Below are positions 18,801 to 30,900 of a stretch of DNA of 64,000 nt, one piece after another. The notes beneath the pieces were generated by a model that did no database searches, was not told the origin of the DNA, and worked only from the letters and a program-made list of their open reading frames with translations. Within the stretch, counting starts at the first letter, position 1. Every line of letters starts with the position of its first letter. The DNA lies in the NCBI RefSeq assembly GCF_030936135.1, contig NC_082611.1, positions 9,191,001 to 9,255,000 of the forward strand, given 5' to 3'. The DNA is from Gavia stellata. Taxonomy: Eukaryota; Chordata; Aves; Gaviiformes; Gaviidae. The translations under genes and the position numbers were made by a program.

Positions 18801-21800
18801 ATAAGCACCAAACATGGTATGATAAAGGCCATACAAGGGGAGGCAAGTAAGGCTCTGCTTGTCTAATGAGATCCTTGGAACTAATGAGCTTAGAGAAGAA
18901 TGAAATTAGTCACACGGGGTAATTGTGGCTACGCAATTCAGAGATGACAACAACATTTAAACAGCAATAAAAGCTTATTTCTTCACTCCTTAGAGAGGCA
19001 AAACTGCGGTGCCTGAGAACACTGCTGCTGGATGTCCTCTTGAGCAGCCCCGTTCCCACAGCGAGGTTGAGTGTGACCCATGCCGGTGCTGCCCGAGACC
19101 CATCCTGACATGGTCTTTGTTCAGGTGTAGCCGTGCTCGAGGGGTCCAAGGGCAGCCCTCGCAGTTTGCCTGCAAACGTCATTTCAGGAGCGAGCCCCTA
19201 ATCAATAGGGAAAGATACGTAAAATTGAAAGGCAATAAAGCCAACTCTACCAAAGCCCTGTCTCTCCTCACCTGCACACCTCAACGCCCGGTCATGCTGG
19301 GTATATAAAAGCAGACTGGGGGACTTCCGTAGGGCTAGAAGCAGTGACGCTATCTGTTGTATCACAGTGACATTTGCAATAAGTGTTTTTGCTGCAAATG
19401 CCCAAAAGTAGGAGTTCTGACCTGCCATTTGGGCTGTTTGCATTGCTAAAGCCTTTTTCTTGGTTTTGTTTTTTTTCCCCATGATATCATCATCAGTGCT
19501 ACAAACAGTCCCAGGAAAAACCACGTTGAGCTCATCGGTGTCTCAAATGCCGTCCTGCTGCCAGTGTGTGAGGGACAGGGACAACCAAAGCCCATAGGAA
19601 AGTGCGTCTATGCTGAGGTGATCTGTGCTCTCCAGAGACGGTATGAAACGCCCCAATGCTCGGGGGTGTTCAGCACTGCTCTTGGGCAATGCTTTTTTTC
19701 CCAACAGTTAGAAAATCAAACAAGTAAAAGAGAAAAGCAGAGGATTGGGAGAGGTTTTTCAGGTTTTTGCAGCAGAAAAAAAAAGAGAAAGCCATGGGGA
19801 TAGTTTTGTGTTTCGGGGCATGAATTAGCTGTTTACCTGTAACTCAGGCCGTAGTTACTGTTACAGGCTCAACAACTCGGAGAGGTGGAAATGAATTTTT
19901 TGAAAGGAGGAATGGCCGTCTTACCTCTGTAGCTTAAGCTGCAAATTCAGACATGTTAAGTGAAGCAACAACTAATTATTTTAGCACATGCTGATGAATT
20001 ACATCCTACAAACCTCCCTTCTTGAAGATCGGTAACTTGCACCGCAGGGCAAACCCAGTTGTGGTGACTGTGGCAATAGTGTTGCTCTAACTGTTGAACG
20101 TTGTCTGGCCCAACATTACCTTTCAGCTACACAAGCCACAACCTGTTACGAGGCATTTGGGAGCTGGCAAACCCCTGAGTTAACTCCAGCAGGCGAGGAC
20201 AGGCTGTCCTTCTGCGAAGGAACCGTGCGTTGCTGCTGGCCGGGGCTCTGCAGGTTTCCCCCACGCTAGCAGCATCACTCCGTCGTGATGCGAGATGAAG
20301 CTTTTACCAGCCCAGGGTCAGCCAAATGCTGGGAACATGATCCAAAGCTCCCTGGGGCTTACAGCTTTTCCACCAACTTAATGAAGCTGGGAATCAGGGG
20401 CGGGGAAATGACGAGCAAGTTTGACTTTACATCAGATTTGACTGCCTAAAAGTACCTCATTTGTGTAATTCTTTAAAGGATGTGTACTTGAAACACTTTT
20501 TTCCCCCACTGTGTTAGTTAAACCCAAGCTAAATAATAATAGATACATAGTACAATAAACTTGTTTGTGGCTTCAGAGTTTGTTTCCTTAGTTTTCTGTA
20601 TAATCAGTGCTTTTGAAAACAATGAATCTCATTATAAAAAAAAAGAGAGGAAAAAAAAGGTACGTGATGTATGTTTGTGAATTCAGGAGTCTCTGGGAAG
20701 TTAATTTCTTGCCAAAGGTTATCTGCATGCTAATCCTATTGATGGCAAAAGCAGAAGCGCAATTTCTTTTTGTGCTATTAACATCAGGTGCTATTTACTC
20801 TGGTGTGGTTACGGATCCAAGCTAGTGCCTGCTTATTGCTGTGACTGGTGTTGTGCACACTTGGTGTCCCCACTTGCCTAATAGCTTTAACTCTGCATTT
20901 GCCGTGTTCTCACAAGGATGAGAGTTAAAGAGATGCTTCTAAAGAATGCACGTTTTTAAATTACTCACACTAGTCATCTACTCTGCCTGTATGATAATAT
21001 TGCTTTGCTACACAGCGCACTGATGGCAATCCCATGCTCTGCAGCTACCTGCCTCCACCCGTGCTGTTGTCCCATCAAGTTCCCAGCAGTTTGGTAGCAG
21101 TTGATAGAGAAGCTGTTTCTCACAACTCTAAATCTTTAAGAGAAATGAGGCCACTGTCACTTGGGCTGGGAAACTCTAAAATCTGCTCTAGCCACAGGTC
21201 TATAACTGTAAAAAGAAATATAAATTAATACATTTTACATGATTATATAGCACATTAATACAAAATTTATTATTCCCTGAAGCCCAATGTAACATCCCAC
21301 TCCTAAATTACTATTCCATAATATTAATTTTCCTCTGTTCCTATGATCTATCTTTTTGCTTTCTCACATTTCAAGAATTCAATTACTTTTAAAAATACAA
21401 GGTTTGGGGGTTTTTTTACAAGTCTGTCTGAGTTCAAAAGCATTGGGGAAGCTGAAAGATAACATAAATATGAGATTTTTTCTTCCCAGGCCTCTTCCCT
21501 ACAGCTTTGACCAATGACAGTCCGACCAAAGCCTGCAGAGATCTTCCAGTCTAAAGATCTGATCTAGGACTTCTCTTCCTTAACCTGCCACTCATGTTTT
21601 CCTCCTAATTAGATCTATATCAGCATTACATATTTGCTCAAAAGGGAACAAAATATTCTCAGTTACATACAAATCTACTGGTGGAATTGTTTTAAACTAT
21701 GAGAAAATCAAAGTGGCACAGAAATCTCCTTTTTAAAAAATCATTGCTAAAAGATGTGCATTTTTCTGTGCAACACCTGACAAGGAAATAAAGGGAGTAA

Positions 21801-21931
21801 ACTATCAGAGCAAGAAAAAAATGCCTTAAAAATAGAGGGAAACAACAACCCATGCCAAAGACTCAGTATCACCCTAAGGTCTCCTGCAAGCCCTCCTCTT
21901 CACAGCAAGGAGGCTGCAGCTCAGCGGGAGG
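15879..21931. other. ANKS4B-ZP2 intergenic region
   Basis: About 6 kb lie between the ANKS4B start and the ZP2 promoter. The part near 15.9-16.1 kb should contain the ANKS4B 5' UTR and promoter; I saw no CpG island there. Frames at 16598-16786, 17179-17382, 19009-19308 and 19198-19524 look like chance. Apart from a small CTTCAAAA repeat (16193-16250), nothing stands out. Confidence 0.5.
16193..16250 (+). repeat. Degenerate CTTCAAAA tandem cluster
   Basis: The octamer CTTCAAAA occurs four times in 58 bases, at 16193, 16211, 16223 and 16243, separated by A-rich or GGCCTTG-like spacers. It looks like a decayed minisatellite about 315 bases 5' of the ANKS4B start codon. Confidence 0.7.
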
Positions 21932-21977
21932 CAGGTGTGAGCTCCCAGTCCCCCAGGCAGCAGAAAGGCTGCACCTG
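21932..21977 (+). promoter_or_regulatory. Two E-boxes upstream of ZP2 (candidate FIGLA sites)
   Basis: CAGGTG at 21932-21937 and CACCTG at 21972-21977 are CANNTG E-boxes. The second lies 22 bases 5' of the ZP2 TATA box. In mammals the germ-cell bHLH factor FIGLA activates zona genes through a promoter-proximal E-box (established knowledge). Its use in this genome is inference. Confidence 0.5.
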
Positions 21978-21998
21978 TGTGGAGTCTGCACCAGGGCC

Positions 21999-22005
21999 TA
22001 TATAA
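21999..22005 (+). promoter_or_regulatory. TATA box of ZP2
   Basis: TATATAA lies 47 bases before the first ATG of ZP2. That predicts a transcription start near 22030 and a very short 5' UTR, typical of egg-coat genes. It sits just downstream of two E-boxes. Confidence 0.65.
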
Positions 22006-22051
22006 TCCTCCCCGGGCAGGCGAAGAGCAAGCTTGTGGTGGCAGAGAGAAG

Positions 22052-22098
22052 ATGGGGCTGTTTGTAGAGCAGCTGTGCTTGAGCAGCTCAAGGCTATG
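22052..22098 (+). other. ZP2 exon 1 with two competing ATGs
   Basis: The first ATG (22052) has a strong context (AAGATGG) but runs out of frame with the rest of ZP2. Its reading crosses the first splice into exon 2 and stops after 26 codons. ATG 22096-22098, the last three bases of the exon, is in frame with all later exons and starts MVTAPVWLLLPLVPC, a plausible but short signal peptide without a basic n-region. The first ATG may be an upstream ORF. Alternatively, the T-run in exon 2 (CTTTTG near 22197-22202) may be miscounted in the assembly or polymorphic: one more T would put the first ATG in frame with a longer hydrophobic leader. I cannot decide between these. Confidence 0.6.
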
Positions 22099-25000
22099 GT
22101 GAGTGGGGTTTGGGGGAGGGATGGGGAGCTGAGTCCTTGTCTCTCTGCTCTCTCATTTGGTCCTGTTCTTCTTGCAGGTTACTGCTCCTGTTTGGCTTTT
22201 TGCTGCCCTTAGTCCCTTGCGCTGATGGCCTGGGGGATCAGGATCTTTTGGGTAATGATGCCTCTCTGGGCTGGTAGTGGTGTGGATGTGGGCTTTAGGT
22301 TTGCTTGGAGCTGCTTCCCCTCTGCCTTGGTGCGGAAAGGGTCTCTGGTGCAGGGATGGGTAGCTGGAGGGCTTGCAGGGTGGGTGCCTCCAGGAGGGTG
22401 ATGGTGGAGCTGACTGTGGTCTTCCCTTGGCAGAGAATGTGACCTGTCACAGGGATGGAATGGAAGTTGAGTTTTCCAGAGAACTTGGTAACTACTCCTG
22501 GCACGTGTGTGTTGTGGGTAGGTATTGCTACTGGCCTGGCTTGGTCCTTCCTGCTGTAGCTTGAAAGCAGATGCCTGTCTACAGGGCTAATCTTCCACCT
22601 TCTCTCGAGATGTGAGTGGTGAGGTGATGATGTCCTGTGACCACACTGTGGATTATGAGAGGCTGCTGCTCAGTGTCCTGTTTGTCAACTGCACTAGCCT
22701 GGAGGTAAGGGGTCTCTGTTCTGGGAAGGTGCTGTGATGGAGTGTGTGGTTTTTTCCTAGTCAGGACCATGTTTAATAGGGTTTCTAGCTTTAACTTTCT
22801 TCAAGAGTGGAAATGCTTAAACCATTCTATAAGAGCAGTTCATGCCAAACATAGTTTAAAAAGAAAAAACCCAAACTATTACCTGAAGGATTAAACCCCC
22901 CCAGATACTGACATAAAATGTTGTGCTCTCTTGCAAAGGAGTTGAGAGCTATGTTAACATCTTGTGGGGAAGTGAATTGGGTCCAAGAGTTTCATAGCAC
23001 CACTCAGTCTACATGTATGTATATTGATAGAGCAATTAACAGTGCAGGCTATTCATAGTTATTGAGGTAGAGTAGCCTCTAATAGCCTCAATACCAGAGT
23101 ATTTGCTGGTATCAGTTGCTTTTAGGCGTTGGAAATACCACAAGAATCTTGATGTTTATAACTTGTTTTTTGAACAGCTGACGCTCTAGCACTAGAGCCT
23201 GCTAGTCCTTGAAGGCTTTCTTCTTGACTCCTGCAATTTTCTCATACCTTCTGCTCTTCAACCTAGTCTTATTACCCTATGCTTTCCTAACAAACCTGTC
23301 CTTTTCCGTAAGCTTCTAAAATGACAGTTCATAGTGTCCTTGCACTGATACCAACACCTGAAACAACTCTGAAGTTACAGTTTGGTCTCAAGGCTTTTAG
23401 TTGTCCTCATCCTGCAGTGAGTAGTCCTGCCTCTTTCTAATTAATGTCTTCTCCATAGCATGGGCAGCACCAGCTGAGGTTGAGGCTGATGGTGAATGAC
23501 TCAATGGGAGAGGAGAAGAATGTAACCTACAGTGCTGACTGCAATACTGTTCATGCAGATGAAATAGCTACTCCCTTGTTTGCTGCTACAACAAACTGTA
23601 CAAAAGACTTCATGGCAGTAAGTAGAGGAATGGGAGTGCTATAGATCCTGTTTAGAGGCTTGCGAGGTGGGATGGCTGCCTCCTGGAACTGCATGGCTGG
23701 GATCTGCAGGAAGATGGGGAAAGCTCCAGTCAACTTCAGGGAGGTTTGTTGGCTGCATGTCCATCTTGGCATGACCACTAGCTCTTTGAAGAGCTAATTT
23801 GCAAATGGTCATTAATGATGCATGTGATCTGGCTCCAGCCCTGTTGCAGGGGAAACTGGGATGCTGGTGCCAGCTGTCTGCTTTGGAAAACTCTAATGGA
23901 GATTTTTCTTAGCAAGTTGTAGAGTTGTGACCACTGTCTGTTCCTGTGGTCTAACACTTGTGCTGTGTTCCAGGTTACTTTCCCAAGACTCATTTCAAGC
24001 TTCAGCGATAAGCATATGGTATGTGCCTTTTGCCTTGCAAAGGGAGGGTGTGGGAATGCATGGGTTTTGGATCTAAACTGAGTCTGATGTCTCCAGGCTG
24101 GAGTAGTTCCCTCTTCTGGGGTAATTGCATCTTGTTGGGAAGCTTAATTCTATACTATCAATATAGGGACCTTGAATATAAAACCTGCAAGGTGGCAGCC
24201 CTGGAGGGTGAAGGCTATAATGCCTTGCTGCTTCTGTGTGGCTATGCCTTCCCTTCCTAAGGAAGGCTCTCCTGCTTTGCAGGTTCCAGCAACTCTGATG
24301 ACCTGGACTCTGTCAGTTGATGATGGAACAAGAATATATCAGCTGAGCCTTGGGCAAGCCATGCAGCAAGGCTATAACTTTCTAGCTGATGGCCACAACC
24401 TGATCTTTCAGGTGGCCTTTACTGCCACTGGAGTTGTTTCCTACAAGGTAGGTGAACAAAGAATTGGCACTGAGGAGACAGTGCTGCTTAACAGAGGCTA
24501 AGTATATCCCTCCTGTAGAAACCTGTGAACTGGCCTAGCCCTATAAAATGGGGAGGTGCAGTATGTACCTCAGCAGCACAGCTGACAGGCATCTATGTAA
24601 GTGGGATTCCAGCTATAGCCTGTCCTGTGAACATCTGACTGGTAGTCCTATGAGCAGATCCTTTTTGAAAGGGTGAGATGGGAAGAAACTGCTGTTGCAA
24701 ACATGAATAGCAGCAGTCCTGAACCAGACATAGTATGTGGCCCTGCAGGGTTGCTCTTATGATCATGAGCTGAGTACTCTCTAACAGACTTCTGTCTTCT
24801 TTGTCAGCACAATGATAAGGTGGTCTACACTGTGGCGCTCAAGCTTGCGTATGGCCCTCCTGAACGTAGACTGACTGTGGAGTCAAGAATGCTTTGTGCA
24901 CCGGGTAATGCAGGGAGAAAGTCAAACCTGCTCTGCTTCTGCTCTGAGGAACCTGGTGTTATGTTTAACAAGATGTTGTTGCAGGTCCAGCAATCTGTAA

Positions 25001-27924
25001 TGCAACACACATGACTGTTGCCATCCCAGCCTTCCCAGGGATCCTTATGGCTGTGGGTGTAGAGGATAAGACCATCCCTATGGACCAGCTTCAGCAAAAT
25101 GGGATTGCTCTGGACACGAAGAGTGGGGTCAAGCTACATATTAGCAGGGGAGTCCTGAAGTCCAGGGTGAGTTCTGATCCTCAAGTCACAGGAGTTGGTG
25201 TGATGACAACTCCTTGGTGCTTACTGAGAACCGGAGCACAATAGCTTTGGCCTTGACTAAGCACCTGTCAAGTCAGCCATGTGCCCTGTGGCTGGGTGAG
25301 GGCAGTTGTGCTTAAGATGAATGCAAACTGACTCTATAATAGATAGGTATAACTCAAAGGTAACTTGGGTTTCATGAAGTCTCTTGGCAAAAAAAACAGC
25401 TGGAAGTGGAAATATCCTTCTTGGAGTGGGCTGGTATTTGGCATACCTGGAGCAATGCAAATTAGCAAACTATCTGAGTGTGAAGAGCGTCATGGCCCCA
25501 GGGCATGTGAAACACTAACACATGCATGTGTTTAAAATGACTTTTGTAGTTACACTCCAGGAGAGTAATTCTTGTATTTCAGCTATATGGGGAGAGTTGC
25601 TCAGGGCTTCAGTCCTACATGTCCTCTCTGAAACTGACTTTTCACCTCCATGGGGAGACTGTGGCAATGGTGATGCATCCAGAGTGCCCCTGTGACTGGC
25701 ATGCACCAATAGGTAAGTGACTGACTACTGCAATGGACTTGACCCATGTGCTGCTCAGATGGTAATCCTTCAGCATGGCTTGTTCCTGAACTAGTCCTTC
25801 ACCAGGAAAGCATATCTCTAGCCAGAACACAACAGCTCTTCAACTGAGCTGTCAATGACTGGCGTAACAATTTATGTGAACCTCTCTTACAGCTGCTGTA
25901 TGCACCCAGGATGGGTACATGGATTTTGAAATCCTTGCTGACCGTACTATACCACCGCTAGACTTGGGTACACTTAAGCTCAGAGATCCTGCATGCCGGC
26001 CAGCCTTTAAGTCATCTTTGAATGACAGGGTTTGGTTTCATGTCCCACTGAATGGATGTGGGACCAGGTATTGGGTAAGTGTAGCCAGGATTGATGGGGA
26101 GGGCTTCATGCATTGGGAATGCCCTTGCTAATGCTGTTATCTATCCATAGTTTGATGGGGAGAAGATTGTTTATGAGAATGAAGTGAGGGCATTATGGGC
26201 AGACCTTCCACTGCGCAGGATCTCAAGGGACAGTGAACTCAGGTGTGTCTGGAAACATCTTTGGGTAATACTTAGTCCTGGATATCCTATATATGAACAT
26301 AGGACTTACCTGCTCCTTCTTTGTTACAGGCTAACAGTACTGTGCTCCTTCAGCAATGGTGATGCCTCCCTCACTATAAGGGTGGACAACCTTCCTCCTC
26401 TGGCTTCTTCAATAAACCAAGGTCCCCTCTCCTTAGTTCTTCTAAGCTACCCAGGTAAAGCTGACTCTGGGCGCAGGTGGCTGGGAAGCAACTGAGCTTG
26501 TGGGGGGGGAGGATGTACAAGTGAACTGTTCTGGTGTATGGGCTTCTAATGACCTGATGTGCTTCCTTCCCAACCATACTATTTGAGGCAGATTCCTTAA
26601 ATCTGTGACTAGGACAACTGCTTCTCATGGACTGGCTGCTGTTGAAGAGCCCTAGACTAGAGTTTCTTCAGGACTCTCCTTGTACACTGACTTATCTAAC
26701 AAGGCTTTGTTTTTTGCAGAGGACTCATACAGGCAGCCGTACCGTGATGATCAGTACCCAATAGTAAGGTACCTACGGCAGCCCATCTTCCTGGAAGTTC
26801 AGGTCCTGAACCGCAATGATCCCAATCTCCAGTTAGTATTGGATGACTGTTGGGCAACAACTTCACAAGATCCAAGCTCATTTCCCCAGTGGAATATTGT
26901 TGTCGATGGGTGAGTGTCCTGCCAGAGAAATCAAAGTGCTTCTGGGAGGATTCCTGAATTCCCCCTCCCCCTCCCTTGGGAACAAAGCCCCAGGTACAAG
27001 GGTTTCACTTCAGGTGGCCTTCAAGGTACCTTGGTGGTGTTGCCCTGGTATGCTGGAACTTGTAGGAGGATGGCAACACCTCTACCTCAAACTCTAGCTT
27101 TTTGGTATGGTGTGTTTTTTAAAAAAAACTACCAAAAATCCCCAGACAAACCACTGACCTCCACCCTGCTGTTCTGACTTGCTGCATCTTACCCATTGGC
27201 AGGTGCGAGTATGACCTGGACAGCTACAGGACTGTGTTTCATCCTGTGGGACATGGTGTCAGCTATGCTAACTATCGCCAAAGGCTGGAAGTGAAGACTT
27301 TTGCCTTTGTCTCTGGTGGCAAAGCCCTCCCTGGCCTAGTAGGTGACACTTGCCTTCTTGGAGCAGTGAGTTAGAAGCATTATTGTCTCAAAATGAATGG
27401 ATCTCATTCTCTATCCTAGGTATACTTCCACTGCAGTGTCCTGATCTGTGACCGTTTTCAACCAGACTCCCCTCTGTGTATGACAAGATGCCCTAGGCCA
27501 TCTAGAAGCAAGCGAGGTAATGTCTAAACAGGTATTAGGTTGTACTGATCCAAGATAACTTGCTGTACTATAGGGTTCACCTCTACTATATTAACTGTTG
27601 TAGAGAGTGGGATGCCAGGTGTGAACTCTGCAGTGGTGAGCTTGCAGGGTCCTGTCCTCCTTGTACCAGAAGGATGGTCTGCAACCCAAGGTACTAAGCA
27701 AGTGTGGTGCTAATGTATGTTGCTTAGGTGTAGTGAAGAGCTGTCTCCACCAACTATGTCTTTCTGCTTTCCTTGTAGGGAGCACTCTCTTGAGCAAGGA
27801 AGCATGGGCTGGCATTACAATGACTGCTGTTGGCATTCTCTCTCTGGTGGCCATAATGCTATTATTTTTGGCTTTTCTTAAATGCCTAAAGAGAAGAGCA
27901 TTCCTGGTAAATGCAGTGTGTTAA
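22096..27924 (+). CDS. ZP2: ZP2, zona pellucida glycoprotein 2 (egg-coat), 18 exons
   Basis: The exons are 22052-22098 (mostly 5' UTR in the chosen frame), 22179-22251, 22434-22517, 22610-22704, 23459-23617, 23974-24018, 24283-24447, 24808-24904, 24985-25166, 25583-25712, 25893-26074, 26151-26242, 26330-26454, 26720-26909, 27203-27338, 27420-27516, 27604-27690 and 27779-27924. All phases join into one open frame of 695 residues from ATG 22096 (human is 745). A short signal peptide (h-region WLLLPLVP) is followed by N-terminal ZP-N-type repeats rich in Cys and N-glycosylation sites (NVT, NYS, NCT, NDS). A ZP module spans about 345-610. A furin site RSKR lies at 615-618, a transmembrane helix at about 660-681, and a short tail ends NAVC. 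The protein is secreted by the oocyte, processed at the furin site and built into the perivitelline coat (established knowledge). Exon 4 uses a less usual CGAG acceptor. The start is ambiguous (see the separate entry). Confidence 0.95.
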
Positions 27925-27937
27925 TGTATTTTTTACA

Positions 27938-27943
27938 AATAAA
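27938..27943 (+). terminator. ZP2 polyadenylation signal
   Basis: AATAAA starts 14 bases after the ZP2 stop codon TAA (27922-27924), giving an extremely short 3' UTR. Very short UTRs are a known trait of vertebrate zona genes. Confidence 0.85.
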
Positions 27944-30900
27944 CTTGAATTGCAAAAGTCTTCTGGATGAGTTGTGTAGCTTTGGAGTTGTTGCTGTATA
28001 GCTTTTGCAGAACTAGACTAGACAAAGATGGATGTCTGCCTTGCTGAGCAGTGGTGCTGCTCTCAATGTCTCTGGGCAGGGTGCTCTAACTGAAACTAAA
28101 CTGAAGCTTTTAAAAGCGGAACCTTTTTGGGTAAGACCTAAGGGACAACAGCTTCCCCTATACTAGATAGTTTCCTTGCTTCCTTAGTTTGCATTATGGG
28201 GTGACTGACAGGTACTGTTTGTTTCTTCTAATACTGTGAGAACTGGCTTCTTATAAGATTCCATAGACTTCTCCTGCCCTTTCCTAGGGTTGTTTAAAAA
28301 AGATAATTTAACTGAAGAAAAATATTACTTAAGACAAAGCAGTACCCCTTAACTGTGCAGTTAACCTGCAGTGTTAGGCCTAATGTTGGTAATTCAGCAT
28401 CATCTACACCCTTTACAGCAGTAACCAAACACTCAGTATAAATTTACTACTAGTTTAGCTGGTGCTGTATGAAAACAAGCAGTGTTTCATGACACTACTC
28501 TGCAGAATCAAAGCCCAGCTGTGAATTGCACTTCATGCTAGTCATCTAGATTACAAAAAATCGAGATTCAATTTTGGGTGAACATAAGGCTATATTTGCT
28601 AATAGGGGCAAATGGTAGCTGCTCAGTGAATGTTTTGTGGCACTTAAGTAAAAATACACTAAGGGACATGTTCCAGTTATTGCTCTTCAAGGTAAAAGTA
28701 AAGTCAGTCATAACTTTGCGTGGTTCTTGCTTGTTATAACCAAGTCTCTGCATGGGTAGGCAGTGCAATGTGTAAGCTATAGCCTGTAACCAGCCTTGAT
28801 CCTACTGCTGGTGAAGGCAGAAATTAATCAACTAGCTATGAAAGACAAACAAATCTCTTGCTGAGCCTTTTTTCCAAAGACCAAGACAGCTGCCACATTA
28901 ATGAGGGATGTCAGTTTGTCAAGGTCTCTAGATTTAAACTTTGCATATGCATGGCTCTGCTGTTGCTTTCCTGCTTAAAACATGTTCAGGGAGTGCCTTC
29001 TGGCACCGGTGGATGTGCTTGGTCCTACAGAGGCTTGGATACCTTTAGTTGCCTGAAACTCAAGCTCAGTTTCCATGTATAAAATGAACTTACATGTAAA
29101 AGACTTGAGGGCAACATTGAAGTGGTTACATAGGACTTGGCAGATAGAGAATCTGCTACATTATCTGTATAGCTTTAGGTGTGCTCTTTCCAAAAATAGC
29201 CAAATGTTTTGAAGTAGCGCTATTTTTTATTTGGTTTTATGCCTTACTGCTACAGGCAGGGAGGACTGAATGTGATTGAATAAGCTGTCCCAGAATAATT
29301 TAACTTTATGTACTAGTATCTCTAGGACTAAAAGCAACCATGTAAGAGTACCTTCTTAATTTGCTTGTTTTGTGCCTTAAAATTGGTTTCAATGCTCTTT
29401 CTCTGTTACTGAGAAGCTAAAGACTGTAATATAGCTTTTAAGTTCATTGGCTGATTTTTAACTACACTTGAGTCAAAGATCGCAAGCTTTTGAGGCTGAG
29501 TGAAGCTCAGCAGTGGTATGTTAAACCCCTGTCTGCTCAGCTGTGGTCTGAGGCTGCCCTTCTGCACCTTCAGATTAAAAGCCCTGTTCCCCCTTGCTCT
29601 GGCATCAGCGTGCTGCTGTTGAGCACAGCTGCCCTTCCTGCTGGCCATGCCTGCCTTGCCTTAGGCTGCTGTGGCTACAGCAGTTCCCCCTCGGGCAGCC
29701 GACAGCTCACCTGTGGCACGGGGGCACGGGCACTCAGAGCAGATGGACTTGTAGCTAGCGATAGCCTGGTCCGGTCCTCTTGTACTGAACATCAGCTTCA
29801 GGATTTCTAGTCATAGCGTAACTAGTAGATGTTTAGTATCTGCCTCTCTAATTGGTACTAAGCGCTTGAAAGAAATTATCTTATGCTGCAAGTGTGCCAC
29901 TGATTGCCACCTCCTCTTTTGTTGCAGTTAGTGGTTTCTGTTTGGCCATCCCTACCTTTGTAGGTCTAGCCCTCATTTTCAGATATACTCTATGCTGTTA
30001 TTAACGTATTTTAGAAGGTTTTTGATGCCCTATCTGCTTGTTCTGTTCCCTGTAGACCAATTAGTCAATTATTTTGGAGATTCCAGTGGTTGCAAACAAA
30101 ACTAAGAACACTTTTCTGAAGTAGAAAAATGTCATCCTTTCCAGAACAGATCTTGAGTTCTGTTACTGAAACAGCTTATAAATGAGGTATCTGTATTGTA
30201 ACTGTCTGGGTAACAAAGTTTTCCCCAATGGCCTGTTAAAGGGAGCGAGAACAGTCCCCAGTATCGCCTTGCTCTCTATCTGTAAGTCTTAAAGCTTCCC
30301 TATGAGAAAGGCAATACAATCGCTAGTGTTTTGGGGGAAACAGAGAGGGCTTGTTCATGATAATTGATAAGCAAATAAATGCATTTTAATGCTTAGTGTT
30401 TGGGGGTTAAAACTCGGGCTTCTTGAGTCCTTAGCTAATGCTTTTTGTTTTGCTAGATTACACTGTATTGCAGTAGTGGTCAGCCAGGGACAATGGGGTG
30501 CTTTGAAAAAACATGGTGTAAAACCAAGTCCCTGTCTAAGAGGATCATGAATAGGTTTGTTACATATTACTAACAAGTTATTTCTGGTTCTACTACTCTT
30601 AGCTTCTCTATCTTGCATGATAAATACTTCAGGCCAATTATGGACAGTAGGAAAAAATGGTTTTGTTTACTGGATTTATTTCAGGTTTGTTGCCTTTACT
30701 TTTCTTGTGGCTTTCCACTACCTGTCAGGGTAGAGAGCATTCAGTGCAGCACTCTTACTCTGTTAATGATTTGTGTCTATTGTGTATTTTTCTCCTATAT
30801 CAACTTATGAAACTGAATATTGTTAGTCATCTTAATATCTTCTCACTGAAGATTTGGCTTTAATGATGACTATAATACTGAATTTCCTGAGACTTTTTGT

